Assembly (NCBI RefSeq): GCF_000718025.1
Contig: NZ_JODS01000011.1
Location: 1-64,000 of the forward strand
Origin: Kitasatospora purpeofusca
GTDB taxonomy: Bacteria > Actinomycetota > Actinomycetes > Streptomycetales > Streptomycetaceae
DNA: 64,000 nt
Reading direction: 5' to 3'
A program made the translations under genes and the position numbers. The notes under the pieces were generated by a model. That model saw only the letters and a program-made list of their open reading frames with translations, was not told where the DNA came from and did not search any database. Shown here piece after piece: positions 18,126-26,837 of this stretch (positions are counted from its first letter, which is position 1; each line of letters opens with the position of its first letter).

Positions 18126-18511
18126 CCCCCGCCCCATGACCAGAGCAACGATCGGATCGTCGGACAGTCATAAGCCCCGCCGGACAGTCCCCTCGGGGTG
18201 GACGTCATGAGCTCGACCGCGGTGCCGGTCAGGTCGCTCGGAGCGCCCGTCACCAGTTAGCCGACGCCGGGAGGCAGTCCGAGCTACCTCCTGGTCGTCG
18301 GCCGGCTCGAACCGGACCCGGAGTGCGGGGCGACCAGGACCCCGGCGACCGTGTTCCCGCCGTCCGGCTCCGGGAGGTCGGTGACGGTCGGCTCGAGCCC
18401 GGCATCGGCGCGTATCCGGCGCGCCGGTGCAGCAGGACACTGTCCCGGTGTCCTGTGACACATGATCTTGGCCATCCGCCGAGTGATCTAAACCGGTTGT
18501 CCGGTGGCAGG

Positions 18512-18673
18512 TCAGGCGTCCGGCCGGTCGCGGCCGAGCTCCGCGTCGCGCTCCCGGACGACGTCCATCGCCTCGCGGAGCGTGCACCCGGACGCTTCTC
18601 GGTACACCTTGACCGCATGAACGATCCGACCGCCCAGGATCTCGCGGTCCACGCTCTCGGGAAAGTTCTCCAT
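18512..18673 (-). CDS. Small protein resembling the ribosomal L7/L12 C-terminal domain
   Basis: The product has 53 residues. Its central motif, GGRIVHAVKVYREASGCTLREAM, follows the L7/L12 C-terminal-domain pattern (a helix with AVK-YRE, a glycine turn, then LREA). Short stand-alone proteins of this type are widespread in Streptomyces, but their role is not established. ATG 18673 is the only nearby start that begins at a plausible N-terminus; its ribosome site is weak. No operon partner is evident. Confidence 0.6.
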   Translation of the reverse strand: MENFPESVDREILGGRIVHAVKVYREASGCTLREAMDVVRERDAELGRDRPDA

Positions 18674-18908
18674 GGACCGACCGTACCCGATGGCCGTTCG
18701 ACCACGCTGGTCAATACCGCCTGGTACTCGGTCAGGATCACGTGTCAGAGGTACCCGGTCGGCGGGCTCCGGCAGGTACCGGTCGTACCGGCGCCGGGTG
18801 TCCTGTCGCCGACGATCCGGTCCGGTCTCAGTTGGCCTGGTCCGATTCACGCGCCATATCAGTTGGCCTTGCCTGTCCGGCCATTGATGTGCGCGCACCA
18901 GAGACCCC

Positions 18909-19082
18909 TCATTCCTCGCTGTCCACATGGCGCGCACTGAGCCAGTGTGCCTCGAACTCGTCCGGGTGGATCTCCTTGTCCGCCCACTCGGGGTCGAAGA
19001 GGTCCACGGCCGGCGGATTGAACGGCCAACCGTCCGGGCCGCTCTTCAGAGCGGTTCCGTCCTCGGCGAGCTCTACGGCCCC
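18909..19082 (-). pseudogene. C-terminal fragment of an unidentified gene
   Basis: Between an in-frame TGA and the stop at 18909 lies a 56-codon stretch with strongly protein-like composition: VELAEDGTALKSGPDGWPF, DLFDPEWADKEIHPDEFEAH, WLSARHVDSEE. It has no start codon. It looks like the C-terminus of a longer protein whose 5' part is lost. A terminator hairpin now sits just upstream of it. Confidence 0.35.
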
Positions 19083-19090
19083 TCACCGTG

Positions 19091-19121
19091 ATGGCCGCCC
19101 CGGTGCGTCCGGGGCGGCCAT
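19091..19121. terminator. Strong hairpin
   Basis: A 13-base-pair perfect inverted repeat, ATGGCCGCCCCGG / CCGGGGCGGCCAT, with loop TGCGT. It is an isolated terminator-like element lacking a U-tract. Confidence 0.6.
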
Positions 19122-19348
19122 CAAGGTATCCAGTGCAGCTCACCAATGCTTTGACCTGCCGCGTTACCCGTCGGCCGCCACGACCTTCGCCGCCGTCCTC
19201 ACCCTCACCGCTGCTGTCACCAGCGCCCTGGCCCGGTACCTCCGGATACTCGACCCTGCCGGTGAGGTCGGGGCGGGCGTAGCGCACCCCAGGTGCCGGG
19301 GCGGAGGGGACGTCCGGGCGTCCCCTCCGCTCCGGATGTGCTGGTGGT

Positions 19349-19963
19349 TCAGGTGTCGAGGAGGCGGTCCAGCAGTGACCGGTACTCGCGCAGGGTGAGG
19401 CGCAGGTCCTCCGTGCTGGCGGCCGGTGTGCCGTCCGGTGCCGCTTCGGCGCCGCGCAGCCGGTGGCGCCGCTCGGTGACGGCCTCGGCCAGCAGGCCGA
19501 CCGACTTCTCGATCAGGGCGTCGGCCTGCTGCACGGACTGACGGGGGTCGTCGACGAATCCCGCCTGGACGGAGTGCCATTCGGCCCGCAGTCGCTGCGT
19601 GCGCTCGACGCCGAGCCAACCGCCCGATCCGCTCTGCGCGGGTGTCGCCGATGCCGGTTGCGGGTCGCCGGTCCGGGGTCCCGGTAGGGGGCGGGCGGGC
19701 TCGGAGGGCCGTTCTGCGGCCCGGTCGCCTCCCGGTACGACGGCGAACCGTCCTGCGGCAGCGCCTCGTTCGGGGGAAGCCGGCGGGCGGGCGGCCTGCG
19801 GGCCGGCCGGGTCCGGGCGGGGCGTGGCAGCGCGGGCGGCGTCCGGGTGGGCGCCGTGCGGGCGGACGGTGTCCGACTTGGCCAGGTCCGCCGGACCGCT
19901 GCGGGGGTCCGGGGCCGGCGCGTCGTCGGGGTTGTTCCGGGCTGCGGAACCGTACTGGGACAT
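19349..19963 (-). CDS. Hypothetical protein, soluble paralogue of the upstream membrane protein
   Basis: The product has 204 residues. The first 110 are Pro/Ala-rich and probably disordered. The C-terminal 90 form a helical domain, RLRAEWHSVQAGFVDDPRQS then QQADALIEKSVGLLAEAVTE. This domain resembles the middle of the upstream gene's product (LQELFVDDPARSLDEAMTLL). ATG 19963 is preceded by AAGGAGAGG. It follows the 19995-20594 gene by 31 bases on the same strand, so the two are almost certainly co-transcribed. The function is unknown. Confidence 0.75.
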   Translation of the reverse strand: MSQYGSAARNNPDDAPAPDPRSGPADLAKSDTVRPHGAHPDAARAATPRPDPAGPQAARPPASPERGAAAGRFAVVPGGDRAAERPSEPARPLPGPRTGDPQPASATPAQSGSGGWLGVERTQRLRAEWHSVQAGFVDDPRQSVQQADALIEKSVGLLAEAVTERRHRLRGAEAAPDGTPAASTEDLRLTLREYRSLLDRLLDT

Positions 19964-19994
19964 GGTCGTCCTCTCCTTCGTGGGGTCGCCGGCG

Positions 19995-20594
19995 TCATCG
20001 GGTGGCGTGGCGCGGGCCGGAGTGGTGGACGGCACCGGTGGAGTTGCCGGCACGGGCCGTCCTTTTCTGCTCGTCGCCGCCGGAGCGGGCCACCTCGAGG
20101 CACAGGTCACGCACGGCCAGCAGCGCCGTCCGCAGTTCCTCGGTGCCCACCCGCTGCGACCGGCTGCGCTCCAGCACCTGCCGGGCACTCCGGTAGTCGG
20201 GCACGAGGGCGGCGTGGTCGACCGAGAGCACGGCAGGCCGGTCCTCGGCAGGGAAGCCGATCTCGTCGAGCGTGCCGTCGAGCAGGGTCATGGCCTCGTC
20301 CAGCGAGCGGGCGGGGTCGTCGACGAACAGCTCCTGGAGGGCAGCGAACTGGTTGCCGATCTCCTCGGCGCGGCGCTGCGGCAGCCGGGTGAGTGCCAGT
20401 TGCCTGGCCTGTCGCAGCCGGCCGGCCAGCTCGTGCTCGGCCTCCCCGGTGCGGCCGCCGTGCGCCCGCACCGTCCGGTCGTACTCCGGACCGAAACGCT
20501 GTTGCAGCCGGCGGGTGTTCCACTGCGGCAGCAGCACGGCGAGGGCCGCCGCGGTTGCCAGCACGGCCACTGCCAGAACGATCCAGATGCTCAT
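19995..20594 (-). CDS. Hypothetical membrane-anchored helical protein
   Basis: The product has 199 residues. It has one N-terminal transmembrane segment (IWIVLAVAVLATAAALAVLL) and then a conserved cytoplasmic-looking helical domain. This includes QQRFGPEYDRTVRAHGG and LVDDPARS-type sequence shared with the downstream gene. GAAGGAGG precedes ATG 20594. Single-anchor proteins with this RFGPEYDR motif recur in actinomycetes as uncharacterised proteins. First gene of a two-gene operon. Confidence 0.8.
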   Translation of the reverse strand: MSIWIVLAVAVLATAAALAVLLPQWNTRRLQQRFGPEYDRTVRAHGGRTGEAEHELAGRLRQARQLALTRLPQRRAEEIGNQFAALQELFVDDPARSLDEAMTLLDGTLDEIGFPAEDRPAVLSVDHAALVPDYRSARQVLERSRSQRVGTEELRTALLAVRDLCLEVARSGGDEQKRTARAGNSTGAVHHSGPRHATR

Positions 20595-20619
20595 ACCGCT
20601 CCTCCTTCGGTCTGACCAC

Positions 20620-21064
20620 GGCCCGGAGTGGCTGGTCGGTCCCGTCCTTCGGGTTCCCGCTCAGGCGATTTCAAACAGCCAGCCCCCGGCAAGCGTTGGC
20701 CGCCCGCGTTCGGGGAACCCGTCCTGGCATCCTGATGGACGCTCATGCGACCTGCAGGTCAGCAGAGTTCATGCCGAGGAGGCGGATCGCCGTGTGCCGC
20801 CGCCCCCGCGCAGAGCCGCCCCGGACACCCGAGCACCCGCACTTGCACGCGTACTCGCAGGCCGCCGGCTCCCCGGGCGGCGACCTTCCCCGAGGCCCGG
20901 CCGTCCGACCGCCCGGGCGCTGGGCGGCGAGCAGCTCGCTGCGAGGCACGGGCGCGAGCACCTGCTCGACGTCGGCCCTCGCCGACGTCCGGGAGCGCGG
21001 CGAGGCCTGCGGCCCGCTCGACCTCCTCCCCGCCCCGGAGCTGCCGGTCGACGGCCGCCCGTGC
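20620..21064. other. Intergenic region, no supported gene
   Basis: The region lies between the divergent-facing two-gene operon and the response regulator stop. A minus-strand frame at 20743-20961 contains CEYACKCGCSG but has no ribosome site or family resemblance, so it is not called. Confidence 0.4.
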
Positions 21065-21736
21065 CTACCCCGGCCCGACCAGCCCGCACTCGTACGCGAA
21101 GATCACCGCCTGCACCCGGTCCCGCAGACCCAGCTTGGCCATGACCCGGCCGAGATGCTTCTTCACCGTGGGCTCCGCGAGACCGAGGGCGGCGGCGAGC
21201 TCCGTGTTGGTCAGGCCGCGGGCGGCCCCCAGCAGGACCTCCCGCTCGCGCGCGGTCAGCACGCGCAGCCGCTGCGCGTCGCCCCCGGCGCCGTCGTCCC
21301 CGGCGGCGGGGAGCCGGTGGGCGAAGCGGTCCAGCAGCCGGCGCGTCACCCGGGGGGAGACCACAGCATCCCCCCGGGCCACGTCGCGGATCGCCCCCAG
21401 CAGTTCCTCCGGCCGGCTGTTCTTCAGCAGGAAGCCCGAGGCCCCGGCACGCAGCGCCTCGAAGGCGTACGCGTCCAGGTCGAAGGTCGTGAGCACCAGC
21501 ACCCGCGTCCCGGGCACCTCGCGCAGGAGCAGCCGGGTCGCCTCGATGCCGTCGGTGCCCGGCATCCGCACGTCCATCAGCACCACGTCCGGCCGCAGCC
21601 GCCGTGCCAGCTCCACCGCCGCCGCCCCGTCGGCCGCCTCCCCGACCGGCTCCATGTCCGGCTCGGCGCGCAGGATCATGCCGAACGCCAGCCGCAGCAA
21701 CTCCTCGTCGTCCACCAGCAGCACCCGGACGCTCAC
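21065..21736 (-). CDS. NarL/FixJ-type response regulator
   Basis: The product has 223 residues. The receiver domain (1-120) has the acidic pair Asp9-Asp10, phospho-acceptor Asp55 in VVLMDVRMPG and Lys105 in GFLLKNS. The C-terminal LuxR-type helix-turn-helix (about 158-220) has LTAREREVLLGAARGLTN and EPTVKKHLGRVMAKLGL. The GTG start at 21736 overlaps the kinase stop codon in a GTGA, so translation is coupled to the sensor kinase. It is a DNA-binding output regulator whose targets probably include the divergent exported hydrolase gene or its own operon. Confidence 0.95.
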   Translation of the reverse strand: MSVRVLLVDDEELLRLAFGMILRAEPDMEPVGEAADGAAAVELARRLRPDVVLMDVRMPGTDGIEATRLLLREVPGTRVLVLTTFDLDAYAFEALRAGASGFLLKNSRPEELLGAIRDVARGDAVVSPRVTRRLLDRFAHRLPAAGDDGAGGDAQRLRVLTAREREVLLGAARGLTNTELAAALGLAEPTVKKHLGRVMAKLGLRDRVQAVIFAYECGLVGPG

Positions 21737-22911
21737 GACGCGCCGCCTGGATCCAGTCGTACGAAGACCCGCCAGCCGTCGCCCGGCCGCGGGCCCGCCT
21801 CCAGCACCCCGCCGAAGGCCGCGGCGCGTTCCCGCATCCCCGTGAGACCCAGCCCGGACCCGGCGGATCCCCTCCGCCCGGTCCCTCCGGCCCGCCCGTC
21901 GTCGGTCACCTCGACGGTGACCGCCCCCTGCGCGCAGGACACCCGCACCTCGGCGCGCGTCCCCTTCGGCGCGTGGCGCAGGACGTTGGTCAGCGATTCC
22001 TGGACGAGCCGGTGCACTGTCAGCTGCGCCGCGGCCGGCACCCCGGCAGCCTCGCCGTCCACCCGCAGCCGGGTCACGAGGCCTGCCGCCTCCATCCGCT
22101 CGCACAGCGCCGCGAGCTGGCCGATCCCCGGCGGCGACCGGCGGTCGTCCCCGGGCCCGGCGTCGGTACCGGCGTCCTGGAGCAGGCCCAGCGCCCGCCG
22201 CATGTCGGTCAGCGCCTGCCGCCCGGTCTCCGCGATCCGGGCCGTCACGGCGGAGGCGTCGGCCGGCCGCGCGTGCCCCAGCGCGTCCGCCAGCGCCACC
22301 ACCACCGACAGGCCGTGCGTCACGCTGTCGTGCAACTCCCTCGCGATCCGGGCGCGTTCCTCCTCCACCGCCCGACGCTCCCGCTCGTCGCGGTCCCGTT
22401 CCAGGCGCGCCAGCCGCTCCGCCCGCGCGGCCCGCCGGATCCGGGTGTTCGCCCCGAGCAGCGCGCTCGCGGCGACCGCCGCCGTCATCGCGGCGGCCGA
22501 GGCGAGGAACCGTCCCTCGGGCGCCCAGCGCGCCGCCGCGAGCACCGCACCGGCCACCGCCACCAGACCCGCCGCCCACGCCGACCGGTACGGCGCCCGC
22601 GCGGTCACCGTCCCGAGGGCGACCAGCAACGCCGCGTCGGCCGGCAGCTGAACACCCAGCAGCCACTGCGCGAGCGCCGCGGCGGCGATCACGCCGAACG
22701 CGGACCGGGGTGCCCGCCGCCGCCACACCAACGGGAGCACCAGAGCGGTCTGCAGCGCGAAGCCCGTACCGTCCGCCACCCGCCCCGGCCCGAGCGTCAG
22801 CAGGAACAGGGCCGCCGCGAGCGCGGCGTCCGCCACCAGGGGCGGCAACCGCCCCGGCAGCCGGGCGAGGACGCCCGGCGGGCCCGTCCGTACCGTGCCG
22901 GTCTCGGTCAT
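21733..22911 (-). CDS. NarL/DesK-family sensor histidine kinase
   Basis: The product has 392 residues. An N-terminal membrane domain has about five to six segments (30-155) and no large extracellular loop. A coiled coil (160-185) follows. The HisKA_3 phospho-acceptor is His194 in RIARELHDSVTHGL. A HATPase domain (about 290-385) has N-box LVQESLTNVLRHAP and G-box SGLGLTGMRERAAAFGG. It is the first gene of a two-gene operon with the overlapping response regulator. The signal is not predictable; such short-loop sensors usually sense the membrane itself. Confidence 0.95.
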   Translation of the reverse strand: MTETGTVRTGPPGVLARLPGRLPPLVADAALAAALFLLTLGPGRVADGTGFALQTALVLPLVWRRRAPRSAFGVIAAAALAQWLLGVQLPADAALLVALGTVTARAPYRSAWAAGLVAVAGAVLAAARWAPEGRFLASAAAMTAAVAASALLGANTRIRRAARAERLARLERDRDERERRAVEEERARIARELHDSVTHGLSVVVALADALGHARPADASAVTARIAETGRQALTDMRRALGLLQDAGTDAGPGDDRRSPPGIGQLAALCERMEAAGLVTRLRVDGEAAGVPAAAQLTVHRLVQESLTNVLRHAPKGTRAEVRVSCAQGAVTVEVTDDGRAGGTGRRGSAGSGLGLTGMRERAAAFGGVLEAGPRPGDGWRVFVRLDPGGAS

Positions 22912-23174
22912 CGTGTCCGTCCTCGCGTCCGCGTCGTCCGGCGTGGTCGCCGGAGCCCCACGCTAGGGCCCCCGCGCCCGCGAAGGCGTCCACCCACCGG
23001 CGGAGACCGGGGAGACCCCGGGACACCGGGGCCTCCTCCGCGCGGAGGAGCGGACGCGCCCCGGGGCGACCGGCGACCACCGGCGGGATCGTCCCCCGGC
23101 AGGGCGCCCCGCACCCCCCGGCGGCGAAACCCTGGTGGCGAACCCGCAGCCGTACCCGCCCGAGGAGCCCGCCC

Positions 23175-24434
23175 ATGCCCCCGACCCGTCGCGCCCTGCT
23201 CGGCACGCTCGGTGCCTCCGTGCTCGCCACCGTGGCCGCCGCCCCCGTCCCCCGACGCCGCCCGGCCGCCCCGGCCGGGGGTGCCGGCCCCGCGCACGCC
23301 CCCGGCACCCCCGTCCCGCTGCGGCTGCCGGCGCCCACCGGGCCCTGGCCCGTCGGCACCGTCGCGCTGCACCTGGTCGACGACAGCCGCCCCGACCCCC
23401 TCCTACCGACCAAGCCCTACCGGGAGCTCATGGCCGGCCTCTGGTACCCGGCGGAACCCGGCGCCGGCCACCCGACGGCCCCCTGGCTGCCCCCGGCCGC
23501 GGCGGCCGACTGGGACACGCACTCCGCACCGGCCCTCGGTGTCCCCGCCGGCGCCGCCGACTGGCGGGGGATCAGGACCCACGCCCGCACCGGCGCGCCC
23601 GTCGCCCGCCGTGCCGGCCGGCTGCCCGTGGTGCTCTTCTCCTCCGGCGACGGCGGCTCGCGCGCCCTGGGCACCACCCTGGTCGAGGACCTGGCGAGCC
23701 GCGGCCACCTCGTCGTCGCCATCGACTCCACGTACGAGGCCGAACAGGTCGAGTTCCCCGGCGGCCGGGTCGAACGCGCCCTCCCGCTCCCCGACGACCT
23801 CACCCCGGAGGTCATCGCCGCCCTCCTCGCCGGACACTCCCGGGCCCGCCTCGCCGACGCCCGCTTCGTCCTCGGCGCACTCGACCTGCTCGCCCGCGGC
23901 CACCGCCCCGACACCGGCACCGACCCGCTCCCGGTCGGGCTGGCCGAAGCCGCCGACCCGGCCAGGACCGGCGTGCTCGGGCAGTCCCTCGGCGGCTCCG
24001 TCGCCGCCCAGCTCGCCCACGACGAGCCCCGCGTCCGCGCCGCGGCCGACCTCGACGGCGCCCTCCTCGGACCCGTCGCCGACAGCGGCCTCGCCAAGCC
24101 GTTCCTGCTGATGGCCTCCGGCACGAAGACCCTGAACACCGAACCGAGCTGGGCCTCCTGCTGGGCGGCGTCCACCGGCCCCCGGCACGCTCTGCGGCTG
24201 CGGAACGCCGCCCACGGCTCGTACACCGACCTCCAGGTCCTCCTGCCCCAGCTCGTCCGCCGTCTCCCGGTCCCCGACGCGGCCGGACTCATCGGCACCG
24301 TCGACCCCCGGCGCTCCCTGGCCGCCCAGCGCACCGCCGTCGCCGCCTTCTTCACGCGGTACCTGACGGGGCGGCCCACCGGCTTCCTCGACCGGCCCGG
24401 CGACGACTGGCCGGAACTGGAGGTACTGCGCTGA
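23175..24434 (+). CDS. Exported PAF-acetylhydrolase-like alpha/beta hydrolase
   Basis: The product has 419 residues. The N-terminus, PPTRRALLGTLGASVLATVA, is a twin-arginine-like signal. The hydrolase core has the oxyanion strand VVLFSSGDGGSR, nucleophile Ser271 in GVLGQSLGGSVAAQ, and a His in the NAAHGSYTD segment near residue 350. This layout fits the platelet-activating-factor acetylhydrolase/lipase group. It is divergent from the two-component system, with about 260 bases between, and may be its target. The start is ATG 23175; the upstream sequence GAGGAGCCCGCCC provides the ribosome site. Confidence 0.85.
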   Translation: MPPTRRALLGTLGASVLATVAAAPVPRRRPAAPAGGAGPAHAPGTPVPLRLPAPTGPWPVGTVALHLVDDSRPDPLLPTKPYRELMAGLWYPAEPGAGHPTAPWLPPAAAADWDTHSAPALGVPAGAADWRGIRTHARTGAPVARRAGRLPVVLFSSGDGGSRALGTTLVEDLASRGHLVVAIDSTYEAEQVEFPGGRVERALPLPDDLTPEVIAALLAGHSRARLADARFVLGALDLLARGHRPDTGTDPLPVGLAEAADPARTGVLGQSLGGSVAAQLAHDEPRVRAAADLDGALLGPVADSGLAKPFLLMASGTKTLNTEPSWASCWAASTGPRHALRLRNAAHGSYTDLQVLLPQLVRRLPVPDAAGLIGTVDPRRSLAAQRTAVAAFFTRYLTGRPTGFLDRPGDDWPELEVLR

Positions 24435-25002
24435 ACCGGCCCGCCCGACACCCCTCGTGGCGCCGGGCGGCACGACCGTGCGGCCCGGAGCGGGGCGGAC
24501 GCGGGGCGGGCCCGGACGCGGCGCCGGCACGACCGGAGAACGGACGGCCCCCTGTTCCTCCCCGCGAGCCGGCGGTGGATGGCGCCGGTGGTCTGACGGG
24601 CCCCGAGAGCGGCCTCGCAGGCGCATCCGGCGACGTCACGGCGGAAGCCACGACGCCGGCCCCTACTACCACCCGGGCATCCTGGCAGCCCACCGACCAA
24701 CACCAACCAGGCGCGGTCCACGAACAGAGCAGTCCAGCATCGCGCACCGGCACCACCGCGCGGCACAACCGCGGGCCCGACACAGCGCGGTGGCGGCGAG
24801 CCGGAACAGCGTTCCCCGTCTGTTTCCAGCCGATGACGAGGTGGCTGGGAAGTACCACGGTGATGAGCCGAACGAGCACGGACACAACAACGACGATCAG
24901 GATGGCGCCGCCGGGGGACGTCGGCTCGGACCACCTGCGCACGAGCGCCTTGGATGTCACGTCGGACGGGCCGGGCGGCCGACGGTCCGGGTCGGCCCTC
25001 AC
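24352..25002 (-). CDS. Possible small membrane protein, frame doubtful beyond the N-terminus
   Basis: The GTG at 25002 overlaps the stop codon of the upstream frame in a GTGA, which suggests coupling. The first 70 or so residues look like a protein, with a transmembrane segment AILIVVVVSVLVRLITVVL. The rest is Arg/Pro/Gly-rich and runs antisense into the end of the hydrolase gene, so the true protein may be shorter or frameshifted. I do not recognise it. Confidence 0.3.
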   Translation of the reverse strand: MRADPDRRPPGPSDVTSKALVRRWSEPTSPGGAILIVVVVSVLVRLITVVLPSHLVIGWKQTGNAVPARRHRAVSGPRLCRAVVPVRDAGLLCSWTAPGWCWSVGCQDARVVVGAGVVASAVTSPDAPARPLSGPVRPPAPSTAGSRGGTGGRPFSGRAGAASGPAPRPPRSGPHGRAARRHEGCRAGRFSAVPPVPASRRRAGRGSRWAAPSGTA

Positions 25003-25436
25003 ACGCTCCCCCTGCGTCCTCGCCGCACTGTGTGGACTATCGCCGGTATCCCGCGAAGTTCACTGAGGACCATCCCGAGACGGCGCCACCACCACCCCTC
25101 GGTCTCCAACACGTAGCCGTGGTGCTCCTCCAGCCACTCCTCCCGAATATCGGCCGACAGCGTACGTGACGCCAGGCCAAGGAGGGGTCCCCCGATCCCC
25201 GCCCGCCGAGGCGCCGCGGCAGACGCCCGGTCACCGGGTTCGAGCCCGCATGTCATTTCGACGTTCGGCTCCGAGAAGGATCGCGCCACGTTGGCGCGCA
25301 CCGTGGCCATCTCCCGGGGCCCGAGGGCGGGAAAGCGAACCTCTGGGTCGGTCCCGGACCGCTCCTTGCCCGGCTCGGCTTCGTCCCGGTCGGGTGTCTC
25401 CGTCTCCTGTGCTTCGGGCTCCGCGGCCGCCCCCAT
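24999..25436 (-). CDS. Hypothetical protein with Trp-rich C-terminal segment
   Basis: The product has 145 residues. It has an acidic Glu/Asp-rich N-terminal third, then a mixed domain, and a C-terminal amphipathic region, EEWLEEHHGYVLETEGWWWR then RLGMVLSELRGIPAIVHTVR. The composition suggests genuine coding. GGGGAGG abuts ATG 25436, so the true start may lie elsewhere. A protein-like stretch in another minus frame just upstream (about 25440-25600, LRFLMDDPSAAGPAIQQVL) may be its frameshifted N-terminus. The gene is translationally coupled to the next frame downstream. Confidence 0.45.
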   Translation of the reverse strand: MGAAAEPEAQETETPDRDEAEPGKERSGTDPEVRFPALGPREMATVRANVARSFSEPNVEMTCGLEPGDRASAAAPRRAGIGGPLLGLASRTLSADIREEWLEEHHGYVLETEGWWWRRLGMVLSELRGIPAIVHTVRRGRRGSV

Positions 25437-25933
25437 CCTCCCCGGATCTCGGACGCTGTCTGCAGCATTCGCACCTCCTCGGCCTCGGACACCCGTACCG
25501 GCAGTACCTGCTGGATCGCGGGCCCCGCCGCGGAAGGATCGTCCATCAGGAATCGGAGCTCTGCGGTCTCTCGGGAACCGACCTGCCGTCCAATCGAGCC
25601 GGTCGTAGAAGTGCCCTCACCGGCCGGACGAATCACCGGGCGCCTCCTCACACGCGCGGACCGATCCGCGGATCCGGCAAAGTCCTGCGCAGTTCCGACG
25701 GGTGGGACCGCCGGCCTGCGGCGGCGGCCCGCGTTCGCGGTGTCCATCAGCGGCCACCGCCCGCCAGGGGCACACCACCCTGGTCACGCTCGTGGCACGC
25801 TGCTGGGCCACGGCTTACCCGCGCGACGACCGGCACCACTGGCCCCGCCGCATCCGATTGGCTGGATTCGGCTCTGTACAGCCCCGGCCCGCGCGCGTCG
25901 ATCGAGACCCGGGCTGCCCGACGCGTTTGATGT

Positions 25934-26362
25934 TCAGGCGCGTCGCGGGGGCTGACCGTCCGAGGCGGCGGCGTGCGAGTTGTACCGAGCGACGTAGATG
26001 TCATCTGGGTCGTATTTTGCCTCGAGCTGTTTCCATTCGGTCGGACGATTTTTGACTATGAATCGCAGGATTCTGTCCGTGCCTTTTTTTTGACGATTAG
26101 TGCAGTGCGCGCAGTTCGCCCTGAGAGCATCCGGCAGGAGGGATTTGAGTTCTTTGCCGTCAGGTGTGCACTTGCCACGATCCATGAGGCAGTTGAAGTA
26201 GTTTGTGAAGAGCCGGTCGGACTTGAGGATGCGGTCGACGTCGATGTTGTCGAACCGGGTCAGGTACTTTTCGTGGTCCGGCTCTGCGATGGCCGTTGAG
26301 ACAGGGCCTGCGGTAAGCAGGCCGGCGGTGACGAGCACGAGCAGGGCATTGCGCGGCTGCAT
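25934..26362 (-). CDS. Secreted insect chemosensory protein-like (OS-D/A10 family) protein
   Basis: The product has 142 residues. A signal peptide (1-26, ending TAIA) precedes a mature domain that follows the insect chemosensory protein pattern throughout: RFDNIDVDRILKSDRLFTNY, Cys58-x6-Cys65-x18-Cys84-x2-Cys87, KCTPDGKELKSLLPDAL, and WKQLEAKYDPD near the C-terminus. In insects the family is six helices with two disulphides around a hydrophobic pocket for fatty acids and pheromones. GGAG lies eight bases before ATG 26362. Codon use is unlike that of its neighbours: seven of eleven Lys codons are AAA, including an eight-T run on the plus strand (26093-26100). This suggests transfer from a lower-GC, perhaps eukaryotic, source. 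A secreted lipid carrier is the inferred role. Confidence 0.9.
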   Translation of the reverse strand: MQPRNALLVLVTAGLLTAGPVSTAIAEPDHEKYLTRFDNIDVDRILKSDRLFTNYFNCLMDRGKCTPDGKELKSLLPDALRANCAHCTNRQKKGTDRILRFIVKNRPTEWKQLEAKYDPDDIYVARYNSHAAASDGQPPRRA

Positions 26363-26384
26363 GAGCGTTCTCCAGGTCCTGCGG

Positions 26385-26837
26385 TCAGGTGCGACGAACA
26401 GTAAAGTCGATAGAGGAATCGAGATCGTCGACGAACACCCTGCCGGTAATGGCGGTCACCCGCGTTCCGACTGCACAGGAAATGTTTGTACTCCAGCCGT
26501 CCCCTGCATAGCTGTCGAAACTGATCTGACCCCGGCCCGTGGGGTCAACGCGCAAGTGGAGAGGTCCGATGGCATAACGGGACTCGTTGGAGCCTGCGCT
26601 GATCTCCACCTTCACCTCGCTGCTGTTGAGGAACAGCGGGGCGACCGTCATGGGCCGGTCGTCGCTGGCATGCGCGGTTCCTGTGAACGGCACGTCCAGG
26701 CCACCAGTTCCGATGTAATCCTGGAGAGCGCCACCACAAGTGTTCGCTACCGGCGCGGCATCGGACGGAGCTGCGCCATTTAGGGTGAGCGCCGATGTAG
26801 CGACCACTCCTACAAGCAGACGACGGACTACACGCAT
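26385..26837 (-). CDS. Small secreted protein of unknown function beside the chemosensory-like gene
   Basis: The product has 150 residues. The signal peptide runs to about residue 27 (SDA-A). The mature part is beta-rich with two cysteines (TCGGALQDY and NISCAVGT), which could form one disulphide, and motifs LHLRVDPTGRGQISF and FVDDLDSSIDFTV. GAGGAG lies seven bases before ATG 26837. It reads in the same direction as the chemosensory-like gene, 22 bases upstream of it, so the two are probably one transcript. The third codon positions are also less GC-biased than usual. I do not recognise the family. Confidence 0.7.
   Translation of the reverse strand: MRVVRRLLVGVVATSALTLNGAAPSDAAPVANTCGGALQDYIGTGGLDVPFTGTAHASDDRPMTVAPLFLNSSEVKVEISAGSNESRYAIGPLHLRVDPTGRGQISFDSYAGDGWSTNISCAVGTRVTAITGRVFVDDLDSSIDFTVRRT

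Noticed and set aside
20743..20961. 72-codon minus frame with CEYACKCGCSG
   Set aside because: It could be read as a Cys-rich peptide, but it has no signal peptide or ribosome site and overlaps equally open frames.
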